From contig CAJUBU010000024.1 of assembly GCA_910585095.1 (NCBI GenBank), positions 6,218 through 42,036 of the forward strand: a stretch of DNA of 35,819 nucleotides, in the 5' to 3' direction. A program made the position numbers and the translations under genes. Below, piece after piece: positions 1-7,522 of this stretch (position 1 is the stretch's first letter; every line of letters starts with the position of its first letter). The notes under the pieces were generated by a model. The model was given only the letters and a program-made list of their open reading frames with translations. It made no database searches and was not told the origin of the DNA. The DNA is from an uncultured Lachnospira sp. (GTDB lineage Bacteria; Bacillota; Clostridia; Lachnospirales; Lachnospiraceae).

Positions 1-2
1 TC

Positions 3-767
3 GGTGATGAGATAGAAGAATCACGAACTATGGATTTCTTAGATGGATCTAGAAGCCCTGAATATCCAGATGATGTTTTAGTTTATCTGTTGAAAAATGG
101 AAATAATCCGGAAGGATGCTGGGTTCGTATTGAAGCACTAGCAGAACATCAGATTATAGGAACCTTACTGAATGAGCCTGACCAGGATTTTGATTATCAC
201 GAAGGTGAGAGGATTGCGTTTTATGTTCATCAAACAGAGGATAAAGAGATTGTGCTTTGTTCTAATATGAATCCAAGTGCAAAAATAACTGCTGAGGACT
301 TAGAAGATGGAACAATGTTAGAAGCTGCTATTCACACTTTTAATGAAGAACGTACGAAAGATCACTGGCTGGATATCATGGAAATCTTACGAGATAGTTA
401 TGTATGGATTCCGTGCAATGCTGTAATGAGTGATGCAGATCAAGCAAGATTGGTTGCTATGTTAGAGGAAAAAGCAGACGGAATTATTGGTGAAGAATTT
501 GTCGCTCATGATGAAACAAGATTGATTCCTGATATATTACAAAATGGAGATAATTTCTTCTTCCCTGTATTTTCTAATGAAGAAGCAATGGGCGAGTATG
601 GAAATGGATTCTCGAAAGTGCAGAAGCATTTCTTAGAGGCATTAGTTCTTGCAAAGAATAATGAGAAAGATTTAGCAGGCATTGTTATAAATGCTTTTTC
701 AGAGCCATATGTACTAGATAAAGAAATATGGGATTTAGTCGAAAAAATGAAATCCCGAATTCAATAA
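3..767 (+). CDS. SseB-domain protein with N-terminal DUF2314-like region (5' partial)
   Basis: The frame is open from the first bases of the window and no stop precedes the first ATG at 30, so the true start may lie upstream. From ATG 30 the protein has 245 residues. Roughly residues 15-70 (CWVRIEAL, GTLLNEP, then a GERIAFYV-like strand) resemble DUF2314-type small domains. Roughly residues 110-240 look like the SseB N-terminal domain: a helix before SYVWIPCNAV, then DGDNFFFPVFSNEE-like and AFSEPYVL segments. SseB domains are known as accessory domains in enhanced-serine-sensitivity and secretion-related proteins and have no established catalytic role. It lies 7 bases upstream of a NUDIX gene and heads the operon running through to 5973. 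Family assignment is from pattern memory and the exact role is unknown. Confidence 0.7.
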   Translation, partial: GDEIEESRTMDFLDGSRSPEYPDDVLVYLLKNGNNPEGCWVRIEALAEHQIIGTLLNEPDQDFDYHEGERIAFYVHQTEDKEIVLCSNMNPSAKITAEDLEDGTMLEAAIHTFNEERTKDHWLDIMEILRDSYVWIPCNAVMSDADQARLVAMLEEKADGIIGEEFVAHDETRLIPDILQNGDNFFFPVFSNEEAMGEYGNGFSKVQKHFLEALVLAKNNEKDLAGIVINAFSEPYVLDKEIWDLVEKMKSRIQ

Positions 768-774
768 TAATGTT

Positions 775-1164
775 ATGAAGACAATTAGAGTAGTAGCTGC
801 AGTTATAGGCAGCAATAAAAAGATTTTTGCTACGGCAAGAGGATATGGTGAATTTAAAGGTCAATGGGAATTTCCACATGGAAAGATTGAACTAGGAGAA
901 ACACCAGAGGAAGCTCTTGTTCGTGAAATTAAAGAAGAATTAGAGACAGATATAAAGGTTGGTAAGCTTATTCATACTATTGAGTATGACTATTCATCAT
1001 TTCATCTGTCTATGGATTGCTTCTGGTGTGAGGTTATAAATGGTGATCTTATTCTTAAAGAAGCAGAAGATGTAAGGTGGCTTACAAAAGAACAACTATA
1101 TGATGTTAAATGGCTTCCTGCAGATCTATCTTTGATAGAAAAAATAAAGGTACAAATGGAATAG
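775..1164 (+). CDS. NUDIX hydrolase, MutT-like (deoxy)nucleoside triphosphate pyrophosphohydrolase
   Basis: A 129-aa single-domain NUDIX protein, the usual length for MutT/CTP-pyrophosphohydrolase types. The Nudix box is seen as GKIELGE, seven residues, then REIKEEL at about residues 36-58, so the catalytic Glu and Arg residues are present. The Gly after REUXEEX is replaced by Glu. The segment before the box reads WEFPHGKIE, with His where the family normally has Gly (FPGGKIE). Such enzymes cleave NTP or dNTP derivatives to the monophosphate and pyrophosphate, acting as house-cleaning enzymes in the cytoplasm. Substrate cannot be read from sequence. It sits 7 bases after the SseB-domain gene and before DUF2075 remnants. 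NUDIX or MazG-type genes next to helicase/nuclease genes are common in defence islands. Confidence 0.9.
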   Translation: MKTIRVVAAVIGSNKKIFATARGYGEFKGQWEFPHGKIELGETPEEALVREIKEELETDIKVGKLIHTIEYDYSSFHLSMDCFWCEVINGDLILKEAEDVRWLTKEQLYDVKWLPADLSLIEKIKVQME

Positions 1165-1192
1165 AATTCTCATTTGTTAAGGAGGAGTTATA

Positions 1193-1516
1193 TTGGCAAA
1201 GTACAGTTTTAACGACATGGGTGGCATAAAGATTGATTTTAACGGTGTAAAGCCATCCTACGAAATAAGAAATAAAATGAAGGCTATAAAGTATCGTTGG
1301 AATCCAAATAAGATGATTTGGTGGGCATATAAAAATGATGATACTGTTGCAGTTGCTAAGGAAATCTGTGGAGATAGTGCGCCAATTGCTCCTGATAATT
1401 CGGCTGTACAAACAACAGGTGCAGCAGTTATTAAAAAGAGAATGCATAAAGTCCCATCAAAAGATTATGCATTAAAACTCAAAATTAAAGATATTGTTAG
1501 TGCGGACAAAGCATAA
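1193..1516 (+). CDS. Small W-rich protein of unknown function
   Basis: The start is TTG 1193, chosen for the strong GGAGGAG ribosome site at 1181-1187. The product is 107 aa. The recognisable part is residues 1-60: a FNGVKPSYEIR stretch followed by KYRWNPNKMIWWAY. The pattern 'R-W-(N/D)-P-x-x-K-x-W' resembles the small HARP/DUF5710-type modules found beside nucleic-acid enzymes, but this is a loose resemblance. The C-terminal third is polar and low in complexity. The reading frame is the same as the following DUF2075 gene, separated only by a TAA at 1514-1516 and six bases. Either the two are coupled or the stop is another lesion in this damaged region. I do not recognise a specific family. 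Confidence 0.6.
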   Translation: MAKYSFNDMGGIKIDFNGVKPSYEIRNKMKAIKYRWNPNKMIWWAYKNDDTVAVAKEICGDSAPIAPDNSAVQTTGAAVIKKRMHKVPSKDYALKLKIKDIVSADKA

Positions 1517-1522
1517 CTTGAA

Positions 1523-1912
1523 GTGTGGGAACAACAGCTTAAAAATTATGTGAATGAGGTTATGTCAGAGGATAATTCTGATCATACAGGAAATTCCGTA
1601 AGTAAAAGTCAAGAATCCGTATGGATGAATTGCTTTGCATTTATTTCAAAGACACTAAATTCATTATCTCCAGAGGAGCAGGAATATTCACTTGTATTTG
1701 AGTATAGCTTACCTGGAACTGTTCATGAAAAACCAGATGTTTTCTTGCTCACAAATACGAAGGCAATATTTCTTGAATTTAAAAGAAAAGAAGCTCCACA
1801 AATTGATGATAATAAAGATGATATTGCGCAGGCAATTCGATATAAAGAATGGTTACAGAATCATCATAAAGTAACAAAAGACAGAAATGCCAGATATGTT
1901 ACAGGCAATTGA
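1523..1912 (+). pseudogene. Disrupted DUF2075 protein, N-terminal PD-(D/E)XK-like nuclease part
   Basis: GTG 1523 is the likely original start (weak ribosome site; family proteins begin similarly with WEQ-x-L-K). About residues 50-105 carry an EYSLPGTVHEKPDVFLL ... AIFLEFKRK pattern, i.e. the Asp and the Glu-x-Lys pair of a PD-(D/E)XK-like fold that precedes the helicase domain in Schlafen/DUF2075 proteins. The frame runs into a stop at 1910-1912 after VTKDRNARY. The helicase part continues in another frame from about 1887. In the family I would expect on the order of 80-100 further residues between these points, so an internal deletion combined with a frameshift is more likely than a single-base error. 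The product cannot be the full enzyme. Confidence 0.7.
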
Positions 1913-2768
1913 AATAATGTATCGAGAAGGTCGTATTCCATATATTTCAGATGTTAATAAAATTTGTTTAGATAAAGTTCTTTGGTATATAAACGGAGCA
2001 AAAGTTAAAAACAAGAAAATATTAATTCTTATTAACGGCGTTCCTGGTGCAGGAAAGACTGCAGTAGGTCAGAGTATTGTCTACGAAGAAAATAAAAATG
2101 GTGAGGCGAATGCAGTCTACTTGTCGGGGAATAGACCTTTAGTAGAGGTACTTCAATACCAGATCAATCAGATTGGTGAGAATAAACATATGGGTGAGAA
2201 TGCCATCCAAGGTATGAAGGAATTTAAGTCGTCCTATTTCTTTAATAATAGCAGAGTTCCTGAACAATCAATTCTCATCTTTGATGAAGCTCAAAGAGCC
2301 TGGGATGAAGAAAAACTGAGAAAAGGATTCTCTGAACCAGAAGGATTATTTAAAGTTGGTGACAGAATATTTAACGAACGTAGGGATGCCGTACTTATTG
2401 GTTTATATGGAAATGGTCAGGTCATTTATAAAGGAGAAGAGAAAGGTCTATCGTTATGGGAAAATGCTTTAAAACAGCATGATGATTGGATAGTAATTGC
2501 TTCTGAAGATTTGGCAAGCAAAATTCAAGGCTTAGATGATAGAAGAATCACTGATAATGATGTTTTTCTTCCAGTGTCTTTGAGAGCAGATTTTATTGAT
2601 TGTAGCAAATAGGTGGAGCAGGCTATTGGCAGAGATGGCATTTCTCTTGATCAGGCTAAGAAAGAGCTTGAAGAATTACAGAAAACGTCTATGAGAGTGT
2701 GTGTTACATGTTCATTTGAACTATATATGAAGGCAATTATTAGGCAATTAGAAATATTGGAAGGTGAA
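1887..2768 (+). pseudogene. Disrupted DUF2075 (Schlafen group 3-like) helicase part with in-frame TAG
   Basis: The reading frame holds the ATPase core: Walker A GVPGAGKTAVG, Walker B-like ILIFDEAQRAWDEE, and GLYGNGQVIYKGEEKG, all typical of the DUF2075/Schlafen-type DNA/RNA helicase domain. The frame stops at TAG 2610-2612 after ADFIDCSK. Translation then continues in the same frame with VEQAIGRDG, QAKKELEEL and MRVCVTCSFE, which reads as the family's own continuation. A Trp codon (TGG) mutated to TAG is the simplest explanation. Family similarity fades after about 2730, so the C-terminal third is missing as well. The downstream 121-aa gene begins inside this tail at 2769. This is a dead gene unless it was very recently broken. 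Confidence 0.75.
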
Positions 2769-3134
2769 ATGTCAACAAATCAAACAAGCCATAATATAGA
2801 GTCTTTAAAAAATAATATGGTGGCTGCGATAAAAAGACATGCTAACAAGACAAAAGGATTGGAGAAAGCCTTAAAGCCTGTTAGTGACTATATCAATGAA
2901 TTATATGAAAAGATTAAAACTGTTGATGAGAAAAATCGCAGAGTAGTTAATATAGATTTTGCAAGATATCCTATCGATGCAAAAGGAAATCCACATTTTT
3001 ATGTTGCGGCTACAGATAATATTGTGATTGATATAGAAAATTTTTCTGCTAGATATTCCGAGTTGAAAGATAGCTTAACTGGAATTTTCTACATGCTTGA
3101 AGCAGAGCGTGAAAATATGGAAGAAATGTTATAG
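2769..3134 (+). CDS. Hypothetical protein, first gene of a four-gene membrane-type module
   Basis: The start is taken as ATG 2769, with GGAAGG at 2759-2764 a few bases upstream. The same frame is open further upstream, but that part belongs to the degraded helicase gene. The product is 121 aa. It is mostly helical and charged in its first half (KRHANKTKGLEKALKPVSDY, probable coiled-coil character), with a beta-like middle (RRVVNIDF, NPHFYVAATDNIVIDI) and a helical end. No family recognised and no signal peptide or membrane segment. It is followed after 6 bases by a 62-aa gene and then by the 489/377-aa pair on the same strand, so co-transcription is likely. Whether it works with that pair is inference from position only. 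Confidence 0.6.
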   Translation: MSTNQTSHNIESLKNNMVAAIKRHANKTKGLEKALKPVSDYINELYEKIKTVDEKNRRVVNIDFARYPIDAKGNPHFYVAATDNIVIDIENFSARYSELKDSLTGIFYMLEAERENMEEML

Positions 3135-3140
3135 CTATTT

Positions 3141-3329
3141 ATGGGAGTTGTTTGGATTGTGGAAGATAAATGTATAATTCAGCTTCTTGTATCTGATGAT
3201 ATTGCCTTTCTGGGCAGGGACTCACAATACACAGAAGATATTCAGGAAGCTTCTATTTTTAAATCAATGTTAGAGGCTCAATTCTACATTGAGAAAAAAC
3301 GATTAAATCATATAGGTAAAATACGTTAG
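3141..3329 (+). CDS. Small hypothetical protein (62 aa)
   Basis: ATG 3141 gives 62 residues. GTG 3159, with GGGAG upstream, is an alternative start giving 56. The segment YTEDIQEASIFKSMLEAQFYI resembles the short 'EA-x-x-F-x-(S/T)-x-x-E-A' pattern seen in many small phage and mobile-element proteins, but I cannot name a family. It contains two Cys/His-poor beta-like stretches and no membrane segment. It lies between the 121-aa gene and the 489-aa gene in the same orientation with short gaps, so it is probably part of the same transcript. Confidence 0.5.
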   Translation: MGVVWIVEDKCIIQLLVSDDIAFLGRDSQYTEDIQEASIFKSMLEAQFYIEKKRLNHIGKIR

Positions 3330-3377
3330 ATAAAATGCTCGTCGAGCAATTAAAAGTAAAAGAATGGAGTGAAGCAA

Positions 3378-4847
3378 ATGAATGTCTTACATAAAAAGAA
3401 AAATAATGAACCGTTCATGCTGTTGGAGTTTGGTATAAATGAAAATGGATATGAGTTTGCTTCTGATATTAAGACGGCACTATCTACTGCAGAAGGAGAA
3501 CTTGATGTAGTTTCTGCTAAATTAGAGGAAAGCTTAGATTCCTTGAAAAAGTTAACACCTGAATGTGATAAGACAGACTACATATTATCAGCGTGTAGTG
3601 GAGCTCTATGTGGAGTTATAGATGTATTCTTGGTAGGAAAACCTGGAGAGTCTCCAATTGGAGAAATTACAGATAAGTGGTTTGCTAATAGAACAGAAGA
3701 CTTTGCTAGTTTATGTGGCTGGACAGGTGATAAGGGCAATTTATCGTCTGCGGTTAGACATTTAGAGAAAAAGTTCAAAATTCCTTATGATCAGAATGGT
3801 ATTGGAGATATAGCAAAAGAATTATTGGATTTAACGCCAACCAATCATCATTTCAAATCTTTAGGTCATAATCCTACAATACTTGGATTATTCTTTTCTA
3901 TTTTAGATCAGTTTACAAATACATCACATTTTGTTTCAGAGGGAGAATTAATTACATTCTCAAAATTTGATGAAGGTTTTCATCTGAAAGGTAAAGATGT
4001 ACCAAGCAAATTGTTCTGCGGATTTGTAAATTGGTTTGGACACTTAATTTCAGATATTTCAGGATCATCAAGTAGTAAAGGAAAAGGAATGGGTATTCCT
4101 TCACCTTTCTGGAGCTGGACAAATGATATCATCGCAATAAAGAGAAAGCTAAATATTCCTGTTGGTGAATTTGATAAATCAATAAATGAGTTAGCGCTTG
4201 AAATATATAAGCAAGGTTATGATGCGAGATTTCAGACAGCACAAGCTATACCAGTTTTTGTTAATGAATTATTGGTAAGGCTTATTTATTCAATCAGGCG
4301 TTTAGTAAGATATTTCTCAACGATAAAAAAGGATGATAGATCCTTTGCGTTGTTATGGAAGTCATGCGAACCATTCTCGAATGTGACCGTAAAACGAATG
4401 TTGACTGTAGCACACGGTACTTTCTGTGCTATAGATGCAGGAGATGCTATTGCACGTGGATTTGTTACAGGTGGTGGTAGCTTCAATGTTACTGAGTTTG
4501 TATTAAGATTGAATATTGTCGGCATTGGAAGATTTAAGATTTCATTATATGGAGAAGCAAGTAGAGGATTGAAACAACATGCCATCAAAGAGGATGTTAT
4601 AATCTTAAAACGTGAAAAGTTGACACTTGCTGATTATGTTGATGGATTAAAGTGCCTTGCTGAAATATATGATGATGAGTCATTGCTGTTATTTACAAAA
4701 GAATTAAAAGAAAGCGATATGTATGTTCAAGCCTTTGAGAAGACGATAATCTTAGCAGAAAAAAGAAATGTTCCAAAGGATGAGATATTGAGAAACAAGG
4801 CAGATATTGATTCTTATTTTAAAGGGGGCAGAAAGAACAATGAGTAA
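3378..4847 (+). CDS. Conserved hypothetical protein with hydrophobic helices, partner of the Gly-rich membrane protein
   Basis: ATG 3378 is chosen because GGAG at 3366-3369 is 8 bases upstream; the GTG at 3369 overlaps that site. The product is 489 aa. No catalytic motif is evident. Semi-hydrophobic helices occur at about residues 60-85 (SACSGALCGVIDVFLVG), 150-170 (NPTILGLFFSILDQF), 210-230 (LFCGFVNWFGHLISDISG) and 270-300 (AIPVFVNELLVRLIYSIRR). The C-terminal part carries AHGTFCAIDAGDAIARGF and LRLNIVGIGRFKISLYGE. The even spread of well-formed motifs suggests a conserved, functional protein, not debris. Its stop overlaps the start of the 377-aa gene by 8 bases (4840-4847), so the two are translationally coupled and probably act together. 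Function unknown; association with membranes is inferred. Confidence 0.75.
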   Translation: MNVLHKKKNNEPFMLLEFGINENGYEFASDIKTALSTAEGELDVVSAKLEESLDSLKKLTPECDKTDYILSACSGALCGVIDVFLVGKPGESPIGEITDKWFANRTEDFASLCGWTGDKGNLSSAVRHLEKKFKIPYDQNGIGDIAKELLDLTPTNHHFKSLGHNPTILGLFFSILDQFTNTSHFVSEGELITFSKFDEGFHLKGKDVPSKLFCGFVNWFGHLISDISGSSSSKGKGMGIPSPFWSWTNDIIAIKRKLNIPVGEFDKSINELALEIYKQGYDARFQTAQAIPVFVNELLVRLIYSIRRLVRYFSTIKKDDRSFALLWKSCEPFSNVTVKRMLTVAHGTFCAIDAGDAIARGFVTGGGSFNVTEFVLRLNIVGIGRFKISLYGEASRGLKQHAIKEDVIILKREKLTLADYVDGLKCLAEIYDDESLLLFTKELKESDMYVQAFEKTIILAEKRNVPKDEILRNKADIDSYFKGGRKNNE

Positions 4848-5973
4848 AAAGAAACCGAAGAAGAAATCAAAACTTCAAATTGCTCAAGATAAAGCTCAGG
4901 CTGCAATCAATAAAACAAATAATGCCATTGGAGAGCTTGGAGAACATACAGGAAGTTTATATAAATCATTAACGAGCATACAGGAACAATTTGATAAAAT
5001 TCGTAATGTTCCTAGTGAACAAAAGCTCCAATATGAAGAACTTAAACAGATAAGATTAAACTGGAAGCAACAGGCGGATAAGATTGATAAAGACTATAAA
5101 GATGCAGCAGTAAAAAATGCAGGTGCAGGAGCAGCAGGAGCTGGACTTGGCGTTGCTGTAGTAACAATGGGACCAACAGTAGCAATGGGTGTTGCTACAA
5201 CTTTTGGAGTTGCATCAACAGGTACTGCTATCTCTACCTTAAGCGGAGCAGCTGCTACCAATGCAGCATTGGCATGGCTGGGCGGTGGAGCACTTGCTGC
5301 AGGCGGAGGCGGTATGGCAGCAGGAAATGCTTTTCTTGCTCTAGCAGGTCCGGTTGGATGGGCCATCGCAGGGGTTTCATTATTAGCTAGTGGATTGATC
5401 TTCTGGAAAAGTAAGAGTGATAAGAATCACTTGGAGAATGTCTTTATCGCTATAAGTGCAAGAGATGTAAAATCATACGAGCTTGCCATTGCTGAATTAA
5501 AGGAACGTGTTAGTCGAATTATTGATGAGAACAGTAAATTAACTGATACCATCGGTGAAATAGAAAGCTTTGGATTAGATTACAATAAGATGTCTGAAGC
5601 ACAACAATATGCACTTGGTTCATATGTGAATCTGATGCTTTCATCAACGCAGTTGCTAGTAAATCCTATAAAAGGATTGTTACCCAAATTTTCAGAGGAG
5701 GATTTTAACAGCTTTATGTCTTGGAAAAATAGAAAAGCAAATAATGAGGTTTGTGAAGAACACAAGGACTTCATTATATCTTTGGCAAATCTGCTTTATA
5801 GGATTGAACTTAATGATCGAGATAAAAAGCTATTATGGAAGTCACTTAGAAAAAATAAGAAGATGCTTAAGTCGATGGATATCTCAAAGAAAGAGTTTGA
5901 TATGGACATTATGAATGCAATTCTGGAAGCACTTAGCTTTAAATACAGTAAAAAAGCAGATGCTACTATATAA
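4840..5973 (+). CDS. Gly/Ala-rich membrane-segment protein of unknown function
   Basis: ATG 4840 overlaps the end of the upstream gene; a GGGGG run lies about 10 bases upstream. The product is 377 aa. Residues 1-85 are strongly basic (MSKKKPKKKSK) then helical and coiled-coil-like. Residues about 90-190 form a long Gly/Ala-rich hydrophobic block: NAGAGAAGAGLGVAVV, LSGAAATNAALAWLGGG, ALAAGGGGMAAGNAF and GPVGWAIAGVSLLASGLIFW. This glycine-zipper-like pattern suggests close-packed membrane helices. Residues 195-377 are helical and soluble, with ELAIAELKERVSRII and a C-terminal ELNDRDKKLLWKSLRK region. I have seen similar Gly-rich blocks in uncharacterised bacterial proteins, but no function is established to my knowledge. 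A membrane-acting effector is one reading; a scaffold is another. Confidence 0.75.
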   Translation: MSKKKPKKKSKLQIAQDKAQAAINKTNNAIGELGEHTGSLYKSLTSIQEQFDKIRNVPSEQKLQYEELKQIRLNWKQQADKIDKDYKDAAVKNAGAGAAGAGLGVAVVTMGPTVAMGVATTFGVASTGTAISTLSGAAATNAALAWLGGGALAAGGGGMAAGNAFLALAGPVGWAIAGVSLLASGLIFWKSKSDKNHLENVFIAISARDVKSYELAIAELKERVSRIIDENSKLTDTIGEIESFGLDYNKMSEAQQYALGSYVNLMLSSTQLLVNPIKGLLPKFSEEDFNSFMSWKNRKANNEVCEEHKDFIISLANLLYRIELNDRDKKLLWKSLRKNKKMLKSMDISKKEFDMDIMNAILEALSFKYSKKADATI

Positions 5974-5993
5974 CGATAACTTTTTAATCGTTA
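5971..5993 (+). terminator. Stem-loop at the end of the 377-aa gene
   Basis: TAACGAT at 5971-5977 pairs with ATCGTTA at 5987-5993 around a T-rich loop. The left arm includes the stop codon. Only AAAA follows, so it is a weak intrinsic terminator at best, but its position at the operon end fits. Confidence 0.4.
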
Positions 5994-6130
5994 AAAACTG
6001 TAGTAAACACGATTGACCATACGTACTTACAATATAAAAATAAAGTAGACGTACTTGCAGTCGTGTCGAGCCATGTGGAGACTTGTTGCCTTTTATCCCA
6101 CATAAAATAAGTATTTTAAAGGTTTGTGTA

Positions 6131-6154
6131 AAATAAAAAAGGTGGTTTTCCACC
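6131..6154 (-). terminator. Intrinsic-terminator-like hairpin facing the minus strand
   Basis: Read on the minus strand, GGTGG, an AAAA loop and CCACC (6141-6154) are followed by a T6ATTTT tract. No minus-strand gene is left upstream of it, so it may be the end of a lost gene or of an inserted element. Confidence 0.45.
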
Positions 6155-6364
6155 CGTTTGTCACCATTGAACTTGATTTTGTGTTGAAATAAAGAAAAGG
6201 GGTTGAACACATTGAACTTTTGTGTTTCAGCTTCTTTTTTTAGTATAGAAGGCTACAAATGTTTTATTAAGAAGATAATAGATTATATATTAATTGTAAT
6301 TGGAGGATAAGATAGTATCAATTAACATTTACTAAAATGAAAAAATGCAATACAATTTACTTGA

Positions 6365-6377
6365 ATTATGTTATACT
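6365..6377 (+). promoter_or_regulatory. Possible extended -10 promoter for the Gabija genes
   Basis: TATACT at 6372-6377 is preceded by TG one base upstream (TGTTATACT), matching an extended -10. A good -35 is not evident. It lies about 170 bases upstream of gajA, with no gene between. Confidence 0.3.
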
Positions 6378-6544
6378 TTTTATAGTTGTTTAGCATTATC
6401 AGATATCAATAATATTTAAATAAGCATAGATTAATTTATTGAATATTAGTGAGATTATTATTGTAAGTAGTGGCAGTGTAGTGTATTTATAAAAAATAGA
6501 TAGTTTAAAATATTTTAACTTATATACAATTAGGAGAAATTATA

Positions 6545-7522
6545 ATGAAACTGAAGAAAATATCAATTATAAATTATCGACAGTTTTCAAATGCTGTTAT
6601 TAATTTTGATGATGAATTGACTATTTTAGCTGGTGCCAATAATAGTGGAAAAACATCTATTATTGAACTTTTTAGAAGAATGTTTAAAGATATTGGTTTT
6701 ACAAAAGAGGATATTTCAGCAGAGTATTATTTTAAATTACAACAAGATTTTATATCTAATATAAATAATATATATAGTAATAGTTTGAATGAAACGGAAT
6801 TTAGAGAAAATATTAAGAAACAGTTTTTATTAGATGATAAATATAAATGGATTGCTATTAAAATTAAAATAGAGGTTCAATATGATAAAAATGAAAGTAT
6901 TTCTTTATTTTCAGATTATTTGATGGAATTAGATGATACTTGTACAAGTTTTTTCTTTTTATTTAATTATGAAATTGATATAACACAATTAAATAAGGTT
7001 CTTAGTTTAAATGCTATAAGTTTGTTTGATGAAAAAAATAAGAACAAAGGATTAAAAGACGCTAAGAAAAATAAAAAAAGTAATACAAAATTAACTGAGT
7101 CACAAGAAAAATATGAAAATCTTTTAAAAGAAATATTACAGAATGTATTGAAAAATGAAGTGTATTTTACAGATAAAAATTATGAAAATCAACAACAAAT
7201 GGGAATAAAAAAATTCCAGTCTCTTTTCAATTATAATTATTTAGGTGCTACCCGTTTATTAAATGATGAAAAAACAGATAATTATTTTTCAATAAGTAAA
7301 GAATTACTTAACCATTTTAAAATGAGTAATGATTGGGGAGAATTTAAAACACAAATAATTGAAGATATTAGAAACAGTCTGAAAAATCGAGATTTTAATG
7401 ATAAAATTAAAAGTCATTCTTTAATAAAAGCACAAAATACATTGAATAATATTGAAAAGTATTTTGAGTATAACAAAGGAGAATTTTTTTACAAGAAGAT
7501 ATTTCTGATGAGGGACTTATGA
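6545..7522 (+). pseudogene. gajA: Gabija GajA, N-terminal ATPase half (split by frameshift)
   Basis: ATG 6545 follows AGGAG by 7 bases. The 325-aa reading frame begins with LKKISIINYRQF and has the OLD-family Walker A GANNSGKTSI at about residues 30-40, then a long low-complexity Lys/Asn-rich middle as in the coiled part of these ATPases. The frame fails at a T7 tract (7484-7490): adding one T lets GEFF continue into LQEDISDEGLMKF, which joins in frame to the second half. With that base the joined gene is 752 codons, or 751 aa. GajA of Gabija systems is an ATP-regulated nucleotide-sensing DNA-nicking endonuclease acting with GajB against phage. The slip could be a real mutation, phase variation or a sequencing error, and transcriptional slippage on T7 could still give some full product. 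Confidence 0.8.

Larger units (their letters stand above)
5994..6544. other. 550-nt non-coding gap between the two defence-like blocks
   Basis: No convincing gene is present. The stretch changes from the moderate GC of the upstream operon to the much more A+T-rich Gabija region. It holds a minus-strand terminator-like hairpin (6135-6154), an ATGTGG ... CCACAT inverted pair around 6073-6105, and a possible promoter for gajA. The boundary-like change in composition suggests an insertion or deletion junction in this gap, but no transposase or clear att site is visible. Confidence 0.5.

Noticed and set aside
5094..5366. 90-aa minus-strand ORF rich in Ala and Pro
   Set aside because: It is the mirror of the Gly/Ala-rich block of the 377-aa gene; no ribosome site and biased composition.
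5884..6210. 108-aa minus-strand ORF in the 6-kb gap
   Set aside because: Overlaps the real gene at 5973 and has no domain-like pattern; the minus terminator at 6131-6154 lies inside it.
5994..6250. Possible end of a conjugative element or group II intron
   Set aside because: Inverted repeats are present but no recognisable att site, domain V or recombinase is visible.
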